A stretch of DNA of 64,000 bases from positions 10,923,511-10,987,510 of the forward strand of contig CM076956.1 in NCBI GenBank assembly GCA_039566865.1, in the 5' to 3' direction. The position numbers and the translations under genes were made by a program. Below the pieces are notes generated by a model that searched no databases, was not told the DNA's origin, and worked only from the letters and a program-made list of their open reading frames with translations. This document shows positions 12,801-27,800 of the stretch, one piece after another (the first letter of the stretch is position 1; each line of letters starts with the position of its first letter). The stretch is from Aurelia coerulea. Lineage: Eukaryota; Cnidaria; Scyphozoa; Semaeostomeae; Ulmaridae.

Positions 12801-15800
12801 CTAACATGTCAAGCACAAATTCTTTGTTTCCAGAGGATGCTAGGTTTCGTAATCTACAAGATCAAAACGCTTGGATGATTTAATGTACTTTATTGTAGCT
12901 TCAAGAATTATTTTGTTGATGATATACGGATATTCAGCACTTCCATACAATAGCAGTGAACAAAAGAAATTATCATCAAGGTTGGGAATATCTAAGTTCA
13001 AAAATTCTGAGAGTTCGCCATGGAGATTCATACGAGAGTTGTTAAACAAAGGGCAGTGCAGGAGGAAATGCTTAATATTATCCTCATTTGCTGTACCGCA
13101 ATTGCAAAGTGGACTTACGGCGTTAAATCTGTGCCTAAACCTATGCTCATTTAGTGCACTGAACTGCAAGCGCAATTTTGTTAAGATTTTAATACCCTCA
13201 ATATCATATATGTTGTAAACACAGTTTTCAGTTGGACGTATCTTGGAGAGCAGTTTTTGCTTGAATTCGGCAATAGACTTGGAACACCTAGTATCGCTAT
13301 CCAGTAAGTTCCATTCAAAAGATACCTAGAAGATACCTAGAGAAGTATTTCAGAGGGATCCAGAAGAACCATTTTCCACATCCGTTGTATTTGTCCATTA
13401 TCATGATTTGTCCATATCCATTTTTTATTGGATGCACCAAAACAGGGTTCAGGCATTTGAAAATTTGTTGTACGGAAAGTACTGGATGGATTGGTATAGA
13501 ATTAATTCTATCTGATGCCAGGTGTCCCAAGAAAATGTATTCCCATTTGGAAAAATCAGCAAAATTTTATGATATGGATGATCTTCAATTTTCTTTTTTT
13601 GCCAAATAGATCAAGAACCAAATTATTTTCTAAGATTTAACTGATCTTGTAATTGGTTTGAAAATTAACAAATGTAGCTCTTTTTAGGGCTACTTGGTCT
13701 TGAATCATACTGCAAAAAAGCACTGATGATAATTGCCAGATTAATTTATTTATGCATATAAAGCTTCTAGTTTGGTCATAAATGACAGTACGCAATGCGC
13801 ACTATCATTGGAGACTTCAAAGATGATAAAAAATCTGAGAATTTTGACTCTTTCTTAATTTGAAAATTATTTTGCTCAAAATAAGGTTTTTCAATTTGTG
13901 ATTTTTCTGCCTTGTTGTATCAAAAGCAAACATTTTATCAGCTACGAATATTTTTGGGTCTTTGATAAAACAACTAAAATAGAAAATTTTATCAAGGGCT
14001 TGATAGTCAATTTTTGGTGATTTTGTAATCAGGAGTACTTTTTCAGACACCCTGTAGCTTACAGACAAGGGTATTTTTGTGTTTTTTCTTGTTCGTTAAT
14101 ATGTGTGCAAAAGTGTTATCACAAAGTCGAATTACAAAATGCGTCACTCTTTTTTATTTCAGTAATTTATTTCAAGTGGGCTGGACAATTCCTAGCTATT
14201 TAAAGCTAATCTAGGCCCACTATGCACGCCGCATCTAGGCATGGAGCCCCTAGTTTAACGTCCCTTCCGAAAGGACGGCGAGGTGAGTTGCGAGGTCAGG
14301 CCTCCGAGAGGTTCCCCATCCGGAGCTTGACCTCATTCGACCGAGCTCAACTTCAGTCACCTGAAGGAAACTGCATAAGCCGCTCGGCCACTCTTTCTGC
14401 TATCAAGCAAAATTCGATTCATACAAATCCGTCCAGTACTCTATAGGTGATACGACTTTTCATCAAACACCTGGAATTCCGTATTGTTGACAAAATGTTC
14501 CTCTTTCATTTCAGTGGAATCAGATGATAAGAAATTTTCGCGAAGGTATTGAACTAAAGAAGAGACGGTGGAAGATGAAATCCCATGAAAATTCATTCAG
14601 TGGCCACGATGCTGTTGACTGGTTTCTGCTTTATTTACGAAGTAACCAGAAATTCGGAGATCATTCAACCCGAGCTCAAGCAAAGATGCTTCTTCAAAAA
14701 TTTCTTGAAAATGGAATAATTGAAGATGCACGTGGTAAAAATAAAAGCACTTTTGAAGATGATAATCATTTGTATCGTTTTACGGAGAAAACGGAAAATA
14801 TCTGCAAAAGCAAGACAGAAATTGCTACCCAAAGATCCGTCACGAACTTGCTTCGCTCCGTAAGCGTACGACGAAAAACGACTTACGCGTCAAGTAGCTC
14901 TCAGGGTAGCCTACGACCTTCAAACAGCAAGAATAACGTAGTCACTCGCTCGCAAAGTATGAGGCAAGCATTGATGTCGCCCAACGCAAGTATAATGCCG
15001 CCACCACAAGCGACAGGAGTAACGCCTGTTGCGCAAACACTTGATGCGTTTAGTATCGACTCTGCTGAGAAACCCTTCAGAGAAAAATCCGTTGACGTTG
15101 AACCGAAGCGCAACAGCGGGGTTGCGGATGAGGACATTAAAATCTCAGAGCTTGAGCAACCAGATTTTGATGAATCCGAAGAAGAGAATTATAATTCGAT
15201 TCTCCAGAATGCCGGAATAGACAATCGTGCATTTATCGTCGAGGCAATGTCGCCGTTTGTGACGCCATTTCAACGAACGTGGTCTTTGCGAGATGCAAAG
15301 TCGATGAAATATCGGCATAAATTCGTTGTTAACTGCGAGGAAGAAGACGCTCAGAACGAGCCAAGTTTTGTGATCAATAAATCAATCCGAAGAAACAAAA
15401 TCAAACGTACTAAGTCTAGCAAATTAGTGACAGGAATCAGCTTTATGAAGACAGAAAATTGTGACAGCCCGACGAAACGCACCAGAGCCATTTCTACAAC
15501 AACAGAAACTTGTGGCAGCCCAACTAAAAGGGCTAAAATAACGAATGACTGCCAACCAGATGAATCTAAGTCACTCCAAACCTCAGCCAGTAACAGCATC
15601 GATAAACAGACAGTTCAAACAAATGGAAAGGAAAACGATGTCCCTAAAATTGACTTTGTACCAAATTCCTTCAAACTTGAAAGAAAAAGATACCTTCGTC
15701 CAGCAACAAGAAGTGACACATCTTTGCGAAGACTTGAAAGAAAGGCTTCACATAGCAAACGAACAAATTCATACCACAGTGCTCTTGGTGATGGAGGGGG

Positions 15801-18800
15801 AAGCATATTTAGGACAGAAGCACTTGTTAGGTAAATTGAATCATTTTTATTTTGCTGCGAAAAATTTCCCAACTGGAAGTTCTTTGCGTTTCTAATTCAT
15901 TTAAGTTACATCCCCCTTTTATAGTCGTTCTTTAAAGATTCTCAGGGAGAGTGCCAACTTTGTCTCTCTTTCTAGATTGCTCCACAGTTTCACAATTTTC
16001 TTTTTGATCGCTCTTATCAATGTTTTTATTAACTAACGGGTATGAAATGACATGTTAAAACCTTTTAAGCTAAAATCTTTAAGTAACATCGTAAATCTAG
16101 CCTAAGAAGAGCCAATGCATTGATATTTAGGTAGCCCTACAAAGAGCTAAGATTTGTTAATTTCAAAACCAATCACAAGATTGGCCATACCTGGGAAAAT
16201 AATTTGGTAATTGATCTTCGTTGTATAAAAATGAGCTTGAAGATCGGCTATGTGATCGACCTTTTTTCGGAACTTGGGCCCGAAACGAATTGAATGAGCC
16301 TGATGTCAACACAAGCAGTTTTCCAAGAGAAGTTGAAACACCATGATATTTCGACACTCCAGTAGCATTTTGCAACAAAAACACCTCCTTCATTTTTCTT
16401 CGAAGCAAAATTGCTCTCCAATTTTTTTAATCAAAATATGAAGGTTATGCAAAAGAAGGAACTCTTCGATGAATCCTTGCAGTAGTTTCTCCAATTGTAA
16501 CTCAATTTTTGATTTTTCAGGCTGAAAGATTCACTTGAAATGGAGAGCTTGGATGACGTCATCAATGTATCGTTGGTTACAGATTACGACACTGAGACTA
16601 ACGTCAAAATGGAACTGAAAAGTGGTAAGGATTACTTATTTCTAAAGGCAATTATTTTGACTTAAAACAACATTTTGTAAAAATCCTGCTGCTCAAAATA
16701 TAAATTTTCACTTATTGTTTCACTTCGTTATTTTCTCAAAAGTTGCATTTCTTTGTTCGACGTGCTGGTAATATTTTAAAGCTTGATTTCACTGTCATTC
16801 TTATGATTAGTGATACACAGAGCATGAAAACCCACCCGACCATGTGACCGGGCGGTCGCAGGAAATTTTCAATTCACATTGTCCTGCAGGAAATTTCCCA
16901 AAATCTCTCTTCATGTATCATGCTCTATTTTTCTCATCGTTGTTTCATAATGAAAATAACATATAAAATCAAGGAAGTTGCCTGACATAGATTGGATCTC
17001 ATGTACAATTTTTATGAATATTGCATAAAAAAATATGAGATAAGTGCAGAACTTGATATCCCTCGCGCCTTTCAGAAATCATAGATTGTTTCTTTCATGG
17101 GTTTCAACTTCAACGGCCTCAACCTTCCTCCAAATCTATTTTCCACGATTTTTCACTTGCATTTACACAAAGACCGGTTACATGATTCTGCCCATCATTG
17201 GAACCTGACCTCTCTCTAAGAAAGCTGGATGTTTTAACTGATCCAGCTTGCAGGAAGTACAAGCATGATTTTTGTCTGGTCGGAAGAAGAGAAATATTTT
17301 TCCATGCCCTGGTGATACATTTAATAAATTTATCGTTTGGTCATCATTGCTTATATCCAGTAGTATATAGTTGTGTTTTTCGTTTGTTTTAGCTGAAATA
17401 CCAGAATGGACTTTATCTGCAATGAAGTACTTGGTTGAGTGTGAGTAAAGCTTTTTCTTGATAACATAAGTACTCTGAGGAATTTCAGTTTATCTCGAAG
17501 TTTCTCAAGAGCATCCACTTATTATCGTGGAAAGAATGTTATACCCTGGGTTTAACTCTCGGTTCCTCAAAAATTGTCTATTGCTTGGAAACGTTCTTTA
17601 ATGCAAAACGAATCTCAGCACGAGAATCTGTCGCAATATTTTGAGCTATTGTGAGGCAAAGTTATACCAAAATTATCAGTTTTATAACAAGAAACTAAGG
17701 TTTTTACATACCGGGTGTCCCAAAATGATGTATTATTGTTTGATTCCTTACATGTCCATAACCAATGAACCAATTTTCAAAAACTTTGGTTTATTTGATT
17801 GCCTAAGGCTAAATTGTATTTTAAGATGTTGGCTGCGGTTTTACCACGGCGTTTTCATGTCGAAAAGAAGATCGATAAACCTGCTCAAATTCAAGCGTTA
17901 GATGGCATGAGAAAGAGACAGCATATTTTTCCAGTCATTATTTTAGATGTGACACAAAAGGCTGAACTCCTATTCGTTTTCTCTGAACTCAGTATTAACT
18001 AAATTCGTATTCTCTGAACGACATATATAGTCTCTGAACGACATACAAGTTCAGCCATTTGCATCACATCTAAAATGTTAACTGGAAAAGTAGGCCGTTT
18101 CTTTTTCATGCCATATAAAGCTTGAATTTGAGCAGATTTATCGATCTGTTTTTCAACATGAAGACATCGGCCTAAACCACAACCAACCTCCTCGAATACA
18201 ATTTAGCCTTTCGGCAATCGGATGAAATAACGTTTTTGAAAATCGGTTCATCGGTTTTGGACATTTAAGCAATCAAACGATGATACATCATTTTGGGACA
18301 CCCAGTATATTTCAAATTTTTGATCCGTTTCCCATTGTGAGGACGAAAAGATGCAGTGGAAATTTAATATTAAGTAGATAACTTAAGACAATGCTAGGTT
18401 TCTGAAAAATTGCTGAATACAATCTTATAATAGTTTCCCGCAGGGTGTCTCAGAAAAATTGCTCGACGTTTGATTAAATATTAAAAATTAATGATGAAAA
18501 GTACAGGTTTCTGGTTAGACAACCCCGTTCCTAAGATTTTGAATTAATTTTTGACGCCAGAATCTTGCGAATCCGTGGAGTTACAAGCTTTTGAAGTTCA
18601 AGTTCGTGCGAAAGCTGAAACCAGACACCCCTAACTGAATTATTTTTTAAAAAGACGTCTCCAAATCGAGGTAAAAGAAGACTGTCCAATGTTTAACATC
18701 TTGCTGATGTCAGGGCAAACCAAATAGGACTTCAAAAGTAATTTAATTCTTGTAACCGCTGCCAAAATTTATTTAAGAATGCAAGGATCTAAAAACATGG

Positions 18801-21800
18801 AATGAAAACTTAGGATTCCTCCAATGATCCATAACTTTGATTCAATGTCAGAGAAAGCTTATTTATCGAAAAAGCTTTTTAAATTCCATTTGATTTGGTT
18901 TGAATAAAAGAGATGCTACTTTCACAAAATATGCAATTTAAGGGCGTCTGGTTTCAGCTTTCGCACAAACTTGAACTTCAAAAGCTCATAACTCCATGAA
19001 TATTCAGCCATTTTGCTAGCTTCTAGTGTCTAAAAGCAATCTAAAATCTCAGCAATATGATTATCTTACCATGGAATCTGTTCTTTATTTCATTATTTCT
19101 TGATATTTAATCAAACGCCGAACAATTTTTTGTGACAGCCTGTACGAAGCCGGTTGTTGTTAGACAATTATTTAAATTTAAAGGGAATTAAAGCATATGT
19201 AAGCCTTTAGTAAAGAAAGCCTTGGAAAGATAATAGACCGTGACACGTGCCCTCGCCATATTGGGTAACTTATCTACGTCAACAGAACATACTGATATCT
19301 AATAGGCTAAAATTTGACCGCAAGTGGCTTGAACCACTTCTATGTGCTGAAATTGTCTTTAATCTTCTATTCTCCCGAACGACATTATCATGCCAATTCA
19401 TCAAATTTTTGCAGAAAAATTTCCTACAAACTTAAGCCTACCATCGGAAAGGCTTATGTTTGGAAATTAATATCGTAAAAACTTTCAGTATATGCTTTTT
19501 TGTTGTCTTTCGTGCAGGGCCTAACAGCAAGAAATCAGAGATTGACGGAGATCTACCAACGTATGAAGGATTCGAAAGTGATGTTTTCCGTGCGGTTCAA
19601 GATCATTATGAAAGTACATTGAAAGAACCTTTGATGACTTATAACATGTTCAAGATATTTGATACAATATCAGGTAAACATTTTTTTGTTTTTGCTTGTA
19701 ACGTGCTGTGTCAAAAAGCAGTTCAGTCATGGGCCAGTTTTTCTCTTCTCGCTTCAAGTGTGCCAAACTCTGTCCCACACTAGATGTCTTGTGGAAATAA
19801 AGACGATTGGAGAATTTTGCATGATTAATCTTGTGATATCATAGATCTCATCAGATATCAAATGTGAGGTAGACTTTCGTAGTTCTTTTTCTGTTTGACA
19901 GTAATCTACCGGGTGTCCCAAAAAAGTATACACATTTGGTTGACTCCAGCGATGTGAATTTAGCTTAAATCAGTGGCTAATCACTCTCACAATGTTCCTT
20001 GATAGTTAATTTGAACATAGATACCTAGTTTGTTGGTATCGGTGCTTTGAGAGCAGAAATATCAATCTTGAAAGCTCAAATTTGTGTGCACCTGCAAACC
20101 AGAGCTTTGGCCTTTTGGCCTAAGCAAGTTCCTGAAGCACATCAAAATTAAGAACTGAAATTAATGAAAAATTAAGAAACTGCCCAATGGGTGACTTGGG
20201 GGTGACTTCTAGAAAACATAATAACACGAGATCTAATGTTTTTCAAATGTTATCAAGGCTATCGTTGATTTATACGCTGTTCCTTAAGAATTTGCTTAGG
20301 CCAAAAGGCTAAAGCTCTGGTTTGCAGGAAGAGGCAACTTTGAGCTTTCCAGATTAACATGTCTGGTCTCAAAGCACCAATACCAACAAACGAGGTACCT
20401 ATGTTCAAGTTAACAATCGAGGAACATTTATAGAGTGATTTAGAAATTGATTGAAGCTAAATTCACATCGCTAGAGTCAACCAAATCCGTATTTTGATTT
20501 GCCCCACAGATTTGATTGCCAAAGATCCCAGCAAAGTGCAAGAGATACTGCAACATATTTGCTTGCTTATTCCGACCTGGAACCGGAAACAGATGTATCT
20601 TATACTTCGATTTATGGATAAGATTGCGAAGAATATGGAGCTGAAATTGAGCAAAGACCTCCCAAACAAAGAACTAGTAAGTATTCATTTAATTCTCTCA
20701 TGCTAAGGCGAATCTGCCTGGTGAATCAGATACGGCAGGCAACGTACTGGGTGTCCCAAAAAGGTACTCGCTTTTGAAAAATCACCAAAATTCGATTATC
20801 AAACTTATCGTACACTTTCTTTTTGGATCTCTTTCGTCAATAATCCAGTTATATCCAAAGGGGATAAAACTTTTGCTTTCAATAAAATAACGCAATGAAA
20901 AACCTTCTTTAAGCAACATTATAATTCTTGCATCAGAGCCGTTATATTGAGAGTTTTCATTATCTTTCAAAGTTACGATGATAATTTTCATTTTTTTCTG
21001 ACATTTGAGACGAAACTAGAAGCTTGAAGGGTTTGTGCAAGGTTAAAAGCTTGCATTTGTAGAGAGCAGAGAATCTAAAAATACCCCCATTCAAATCGAA
21101 GTTGCTCACAATGTCAGCAATGAGTAGCCTGAGAATAAGATTTTTATCTTGCTAAGAAACAATGCTGTGTCTGAGTCATTTCTTTGCTTTATTTATAGAG
21201 GAGCCTATTTACCATTGCACACTTGCTTTAATATATAAAAAGAAATTAAGTCGTGAAGTTTGACTGCTGTTTGCAGTATATTTAAAAAAATTTTAAAACC
21301 AGTCACAAGATCAGCTATGCCTGGGAAGATAATTTGATCTTTGATCTACTTGATCGACTTGCCAAAAAAGGAAATTTGAAGATCGACCATTTAATTAAAT
21401 TTGGATGATTTTTCAAACAAGAGTACTCTTTTGGGATACCTGGTACCAGGTGTCCCAAATAAGTACTCCTGTTTGAAAAATCATCAAAATTTGATTACAA
21501 AAGCAAACATTGTATCATCTACAAATATTTTTGGATCTTTGACAAAACAAGTCAAAAAGAAAATTTTATCAAAGGTTTCATGATCTATTTTTGGTGATTT
21601 TGTAAACAGGAGTACTTTTTTTGGGACACCCGGTATTATTCTGTGCGTTGCAGTACGAGTTGAAACCATCACTTTGGTCCTATCAAACTTGAGCATACTC
21701 GATTACACTGCAACAATATTTAACCATAAGAAATTCTTGATACTTAGCGTTTGGTTGAACAGAAAAATTGAAATATCCATTGCACTCCAACAGATTTGAT

Positions 21801-24800
21801 AAGAGCTCTTCATTTAAATTATTGCTGCCGAAGGCAGCTTAACTATTCTGCTTCAATCAGCGAGCGAAATTAGCCCGGCTGTCTGCCTGCCGTTTGGCTA
21901 TGTAGAGACGGGCCAGCTCACGGCTGCGGTGCGCGGGCTCGCGGCTTGTGAGCATTTATCCAACAAACAACAAAGATAATGAGTTCTTCCTACCTACTTA
22001 ACTACCTAACTACGTCAATTGATGACAAAGGTTTATTTCTGACAATGCAGAACTCAATATTACGGACCACGGAACCATGGACTACAGAACTATAGAACCA
22101 AGAGCCTTGAACTAGAAACCGGCGGAGGAGAGTAACTGAATATTCTAAATATTTTACCTTTTGAACATTACCCAACTGTAAATTCAAGCATAATACACGT
22201 TTCCTTAGCGATGATCATTCAAATAATTTCTATAAAACTGACCTCGCTACAGTCGCATTTGGTACAAATACTAATCGGCAGCACTCGCTGACTGTTGTTA
22301 TATCTAGTATTGTTATAGATGAATGATTCAAGTACCAAAATTAATTGAGATGTTAAAAAGCACGACGTTTCGAGCGTATACTCGTTATCAAGTCTTGGGG
22401 TTTGTCAAGTCTTGATAACGAGTATACGTTCGAAACGTCGCGTTTTTGAACATCTAATCTATTTTTGTTACTTGAATCATTTATTTTTAAAATTGTCATT
22501 TGAATTATTATAGTACCACTCGCAACGAACATAATTTTATCTTCATTTAAAGGCTGATTCATGCAGCCTGTCCCAACGAATAGAGCCGCCACAAATTCTG
22601 AAACAGAAATTCTAAGAAGGTGTTATAAACACAGGCACTGCTTTATTCAGCGCTCCTTGGTTTTGTTGGTGTCATGGTATCTTTAAATTCTAAATGGCTA
22701 AGAATGAATGCATTTTTACAAAGTGTACTGAACATACTGGCAGTAAGTTGTGACCACGTTATTTTTCAACCTTTCAGGTTGTCCGATCTTTTCACCGCGC
22801 AATAGCTCGTAATAAAGAAATGAATAATCCCGAGAGAGATGACATGACATCGATACGAGTGGTGATGTTCATGGTTGAAAACCACGAAAGCATACTTAAG
22901 GTAAGAAAGTCTGTCTCAAATTATATGTTACCTGAGATTTGGGATAACGCAAAATTCCTTTGTAGAAAATTTCCATTGTTGTTATTCGTGGGCATTTGCA
23001 TGTGACATCTATGTTCAAAAAGACTGTAAATCAAAGGTTGTTTACATTATAGATTGGCAGGCGCCCACCAGAACATTTTTCAAAGTGTCATTTTTAATCT
23101 TAAGCTTTCAGAATTTTCAAATGTCTCCATTTTACTCTGTTTTGCATCAAACCTTTTACATACCTTTAAAATACCTTTTCGATACTGACCGTCAAAAGCA
23201 TTTCGTTTTCAAAATATTTTCAAATTTCTGTGCGTTCTAGATTATCTTTTAGAAGCTTACATAGCATGCAAAAGTCAAAATGCTGGTAAAATGAAATGCC
23301 TTAATCTTTTCACACTGTTATGTATTTTTGGGTCAGCCAATACTGCAGAATACCGCAAAGAAGAACATACTTCTATACAAAAAAACAACCCAGTTTTCGT
23401 TGATGTGCAGGAAAATGTAGACTTGCCCTCGAAACTCGGTCCAAACTCGTCCCCTCGGCTCATTTCACTCGCTGTTCAGTGTTCGGTGTGACGAGCGGGA
23501 CTTGGAGCAAGTCCAGGAAGATGATACTCTGGTTTCGTTAATGTGCACGAGCATGCGAGCACGAGAGGCATAAAATATCATTACACTTTATACCCTATTC
23601 ATACTTGCATTGCAAGTTAAACTAAGTTAAACTAAACCATGTTGTCCATTGTTGCATCGTGATTGGTCAGTCTACCAAATCGAACTTACCAGCATTTTTC
23701 TAATTTCTGGTTTAGAGGATGAATGCTTTTATCAAACGAAATTTACGCATCTAATTTAGCCTTTGAATGATAGATTGATTTTTAGCTTTGAATATCAGGC
23801 ACGTACGTACTTTTTATGTTCAACTTGATCAATATCACATCATCAGTAAATACCGGGCGGTTGAGTGCAAAAATGTATCTATCATTTGCAAAGTCATATT
23901 TGTATGTGATTTTGTACGTCATAGGTTCCAGAGGAGTTAAAGTATTTGGATCAGAAAAGCAACGAGACTCCAGCAGCCATGGTGAGTTAAATGACTTGAT
24001 GATTTAGACGTAGCACAAATTGATTTTTTTCTTGAAATTTCACAAAATAACGGTTTAATGTCAGCTTTATATTCGTCCAGACGACATGTTACGTGGCTTT
24101 ATTGATTCGCGCTCAAAAATGAGGCCCCGTTCAATCCGTTTTTGATGCATGCAAGCTACCCGTTCACATTGCTCCATTTTTGTACAAAAGTGGAGGGAAA
24201 AACATCTGTTTTAGTCCGTTCACATTAACCCACCTGCTTACAAATACAGAGCCAACAATATCGTTTTTCTGCGTTCACATTGCTCCGGATTTGTGAAAGT
24301 CATTGTTGAATGTTGCAGCGTTTTCAAAAACCTCCGTTTTTGTGCGTTCACATTGATCCAGAGCGTTTTCAAATTTCATATCCACTTTTGATAGCGTTTT
24401 CGAAAACCTTCGTTTTTGTGCCGTTTTTGAACGGATCAGTGTGAACAAGCACAGCATCTCATTAGGTTTTAATTTCTCCTTTATTTATCGAAATGAATAT
24501 ACCAGGTGAGTCAGAAAAAAGAATCCCCGCTTGGAAGGCCACTGCTCCATGAATATCAAAGTAATAATATTGAAAACTGTCTTGTTTTGTTGCCAATATG
24601 TTCAATGAAGTTCAGTAATTTACCCGGCCTTAATCGGTCATTCCTTCCCGTGGATATGGGTGATTTTCTGCAGAAAGCCCGTTCCAGAAACCTGCAAAAA
24701 CGATAACGAATGAAAACAATGAGCACATTTTCCTTGCTAAAATTGATGACACTCACATAAATTCATGTATTTTGTCCTCTTGGGAGAATGGAATCGCCCT

Positions 24801-27800
24801 GAATAGGTCATCGATACCAGGGGGAGGACTTGTTCATCCTCCCAAGAGCATAGGACGTGCAAAGTGTCCACAAGTCATTGCTGTAAGGCCATTGCAAGGC
24901 AGAAATGTTAGGGAAATCTGTTCATGATTTTGGGCACGTTTTGAATGTTATTTGAAGAGGCTTTCTTGAGAAAATCCCTCATAATTTCAGAATGGAATGG
25001 CCGATTTCAGTCAGATAAATTTTATAGTAGATTTGAACATTTCTACCATTAAACTATTTGCCGATATCATCGTCTTAATATCCAGGGAGTCGTGACCTTT
25101 CAAACGTGGACTATTTTTATTTACTCACCCGGTATTTTGAAACAGGACAGCTGTTCAAATCGCTTAAAAACTTTAGCGTATGGTCAGGCAAACGTCAAAA
25201 AGGAGACAGATGCGACAAACAACTTACAACCATTGGAGTTTTTGATTTTCCCAAAGGGCACTTTCCCGAAACTAAATTTCTGTTTTTCTTTCAACAGCAC
25301 CATTTTCTTTCAATTTCTTTATTGGGCTGAATCTGACTGACAATTCTAACGGACTCGTCGTCATTTGATTTCTCGTTGTCGCGCGGGAGAATACAAGAAT
25401 AATTTTGTGCAACTATTTTGCAAAGTTAAGAAGCTTCAAACATTTTTCATGCTTTGACCCCAAAACACACTGACTTCGCGTTTTTACCACTGCCTTGACG
25501 TCATGCTGTTTTGGAAAATGCACATAAACTATAGCCCTGGTTTTTACAATTTTGGAAGAGAAATTTTGTACAAGAAAATTACCCGACAGTTATCAGCATA
25601 GGGCTCAAATCTTTCAAATCTTTAAAAAGCTCGGTGTGAAATTATTTATATTTTTCTTTGAATTGGATTGCTTGAAATGAACTTATGGTACTTTGCTGTA
25701 AATCTGCCGTGGAAATTTTATGATATCTTTACTTTTTTCAAAATGGCAGCAATTTGATAATTTTTTAAAAAATTCATGGAAAACTTTGAAAAAATTAAAA
25801 TCATTGTAAATCCTAAACTAATAGAGGAAACATTACATGACCTTCAAGAAAACCATAGTTTATGGAGGTCTACAAGATGGTGGCAAGCAGAAATCTGTGG
25901 CTTTTGTAGCTTAGGATTTAGAAATTTGGTGACGTAATAGCCTCAAATTTAATAAATGCCGCCATATTGAAATTAATCAAGATATCTATAAATTGCCACG
26001 GCAAATTTACAGCAAAGCACCCTAAGTTCCTTCCAAGCTATTTATTTCAAAGAGAACGGCAATACAATTTTACACTGACATTTTTAAAGATTTGAGCCCT
26101 ATGTTACAGTTATCCGATTTGGAGAAACTGGGTAAAAGCAGTGTAGATTTTGATCAATATCGGTATAGAAAAACTAGGCCTTTGTTTGCTCACTAGTATC
26201 AAATAGTTTTTACATACTCCCACGTTGTCTGCACAATTTTCGCAGGTGAAAATTATTTGATCACAATGAAATTCATAATGGCTACCTGTCTTAATTATCC
26301 CAAATTAAGTTTATCAAATAACTCCAGAAACAGTTATTGGATTTTGCCTTTTAAACTACATTATAGCAGTACATCACAGCATATTTTTAATTTCGCTAAG
26401 AAGTAGTGAAGCGTAGCAAAGGAAACCCGTGTTTTGAGTGACCCAGGTCCGTATGACCTCCGCTTTATCAACAGGTGAAACACAGTTTCCGTTTGACGAA
26501 GGTGCGTAGATACTCGCCATGCAGAGAGCTTTGTTTACCTTTGCGAAGCAAACTCGGGTCATCAAGCAACATTTAAAGAGTGAGGCTAGACCTTATTTGC
26601 ATCAAAATTCAAGTTGTAGAATGGTTCTGTCGTTTAAGGGAGAAAATAAGGTCTTGATTGCTGCAAGAAGTTAATGTGAAGCGTTTAACGACGAACGTTT
26701 TTGATGACGTCAAATTGATAATACATGTTATGTCGTTAGATCAGGCAGGTTGATTGCAGAGGGTCATAGTATTTAATATTTTTTTGCAATCGACTTATTT
26801 TTTCAAGCATCGATGATAGAAGTTTGACGTACAAGCTAGCGTTGAGGCTCGTCGTTTAGACCATGCCCGCCTTCCTACACACGACGATTACTAACAGACA
26901 TTGCTCAAAGTGTAGAATGTTACTGTAGTTGCTGGGAGTGTAGCCTTGCCAAACAATTTCTCGTAAAGGCATCTTTTCGCAAACTGTGGACAATTTTTTT
27001 CTCGATCAAACATGGGAACTACTGCAAGCTCTTTTGACAAATCGCAAAGCCGATCGAGCAGTCGCAACTCAAATATGAATCAAGACAGTGACAAAATTGT
27101 CGTAAGCCGAAAATTCACGTCGCCGAAATGCAAGGACCTTTCCACTGGCTCAAGTATTACATACTTCACATGCAACAGCGAGAAATCTCTCATTAGCAAC
27201 CCATTGCCCGGCCAAGTAGATGAGATTTTGCCTGACGATGAAATCAACGCAGCTGCAATTAGCTGTTCTATCAGCTCTTCCGAAGAAGTCATTGCTGTCA
27301 GTGATTATGTTGAGCGTGGTATTGTTACAAACGGAACTGTCAGGCGCAGAAAGAGCAGTTTACGAGATGTGCTCGATACAACGAAAGATTCATTCAACAA
27401 GAAGCCGGGCCCTGTTCGATCTTTTGATTCGCTGTCTGCTATCGAAGTACTAGACAGAAAGCGATTTCCAGTTCTCACAGTAAGCGAACGGCCGAAACGA
27501 ATCAAATCAGCAATGTTAGAATCTTTGAAGGTGGTGGTTCCATCCCTGAAGCGAAATAATTCTGGCAGGAAACTCAGCCGATCGAAGAGCAAGGGGAAGC
27601 CGTTAATGGTTCCATCGTCAACGAATGTTTTACAGCTTTCAAAGAAATCGAATGTTGTCACTGAAGAAGCCCCAGGGGATTTCATTCTAACTGATTTTTC
27701 ACCTGAACCTGTTGATGATTTGGAAGAAGATGCGATTTGTGTCGTGGAAAAAATGCATTCAAGTGACTCTTGCTCTGCTGTTGAGTTGTTTGGTGAAAAT

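Noticed and set aside
14222..14446. 74-codon plus-strand frame just before exon 2
   Set aside because: It ends in a stop before any donor that could join WNQ in phase 0, and its composition is repeat-like.
23291..23491. Frame MKCLNLFTLLCIFGSANTAE..., resembling a signal peptide
   Set aside because: Only 66 codons, inside intron 7, no supporting splice or regulatory signals; likely chance.
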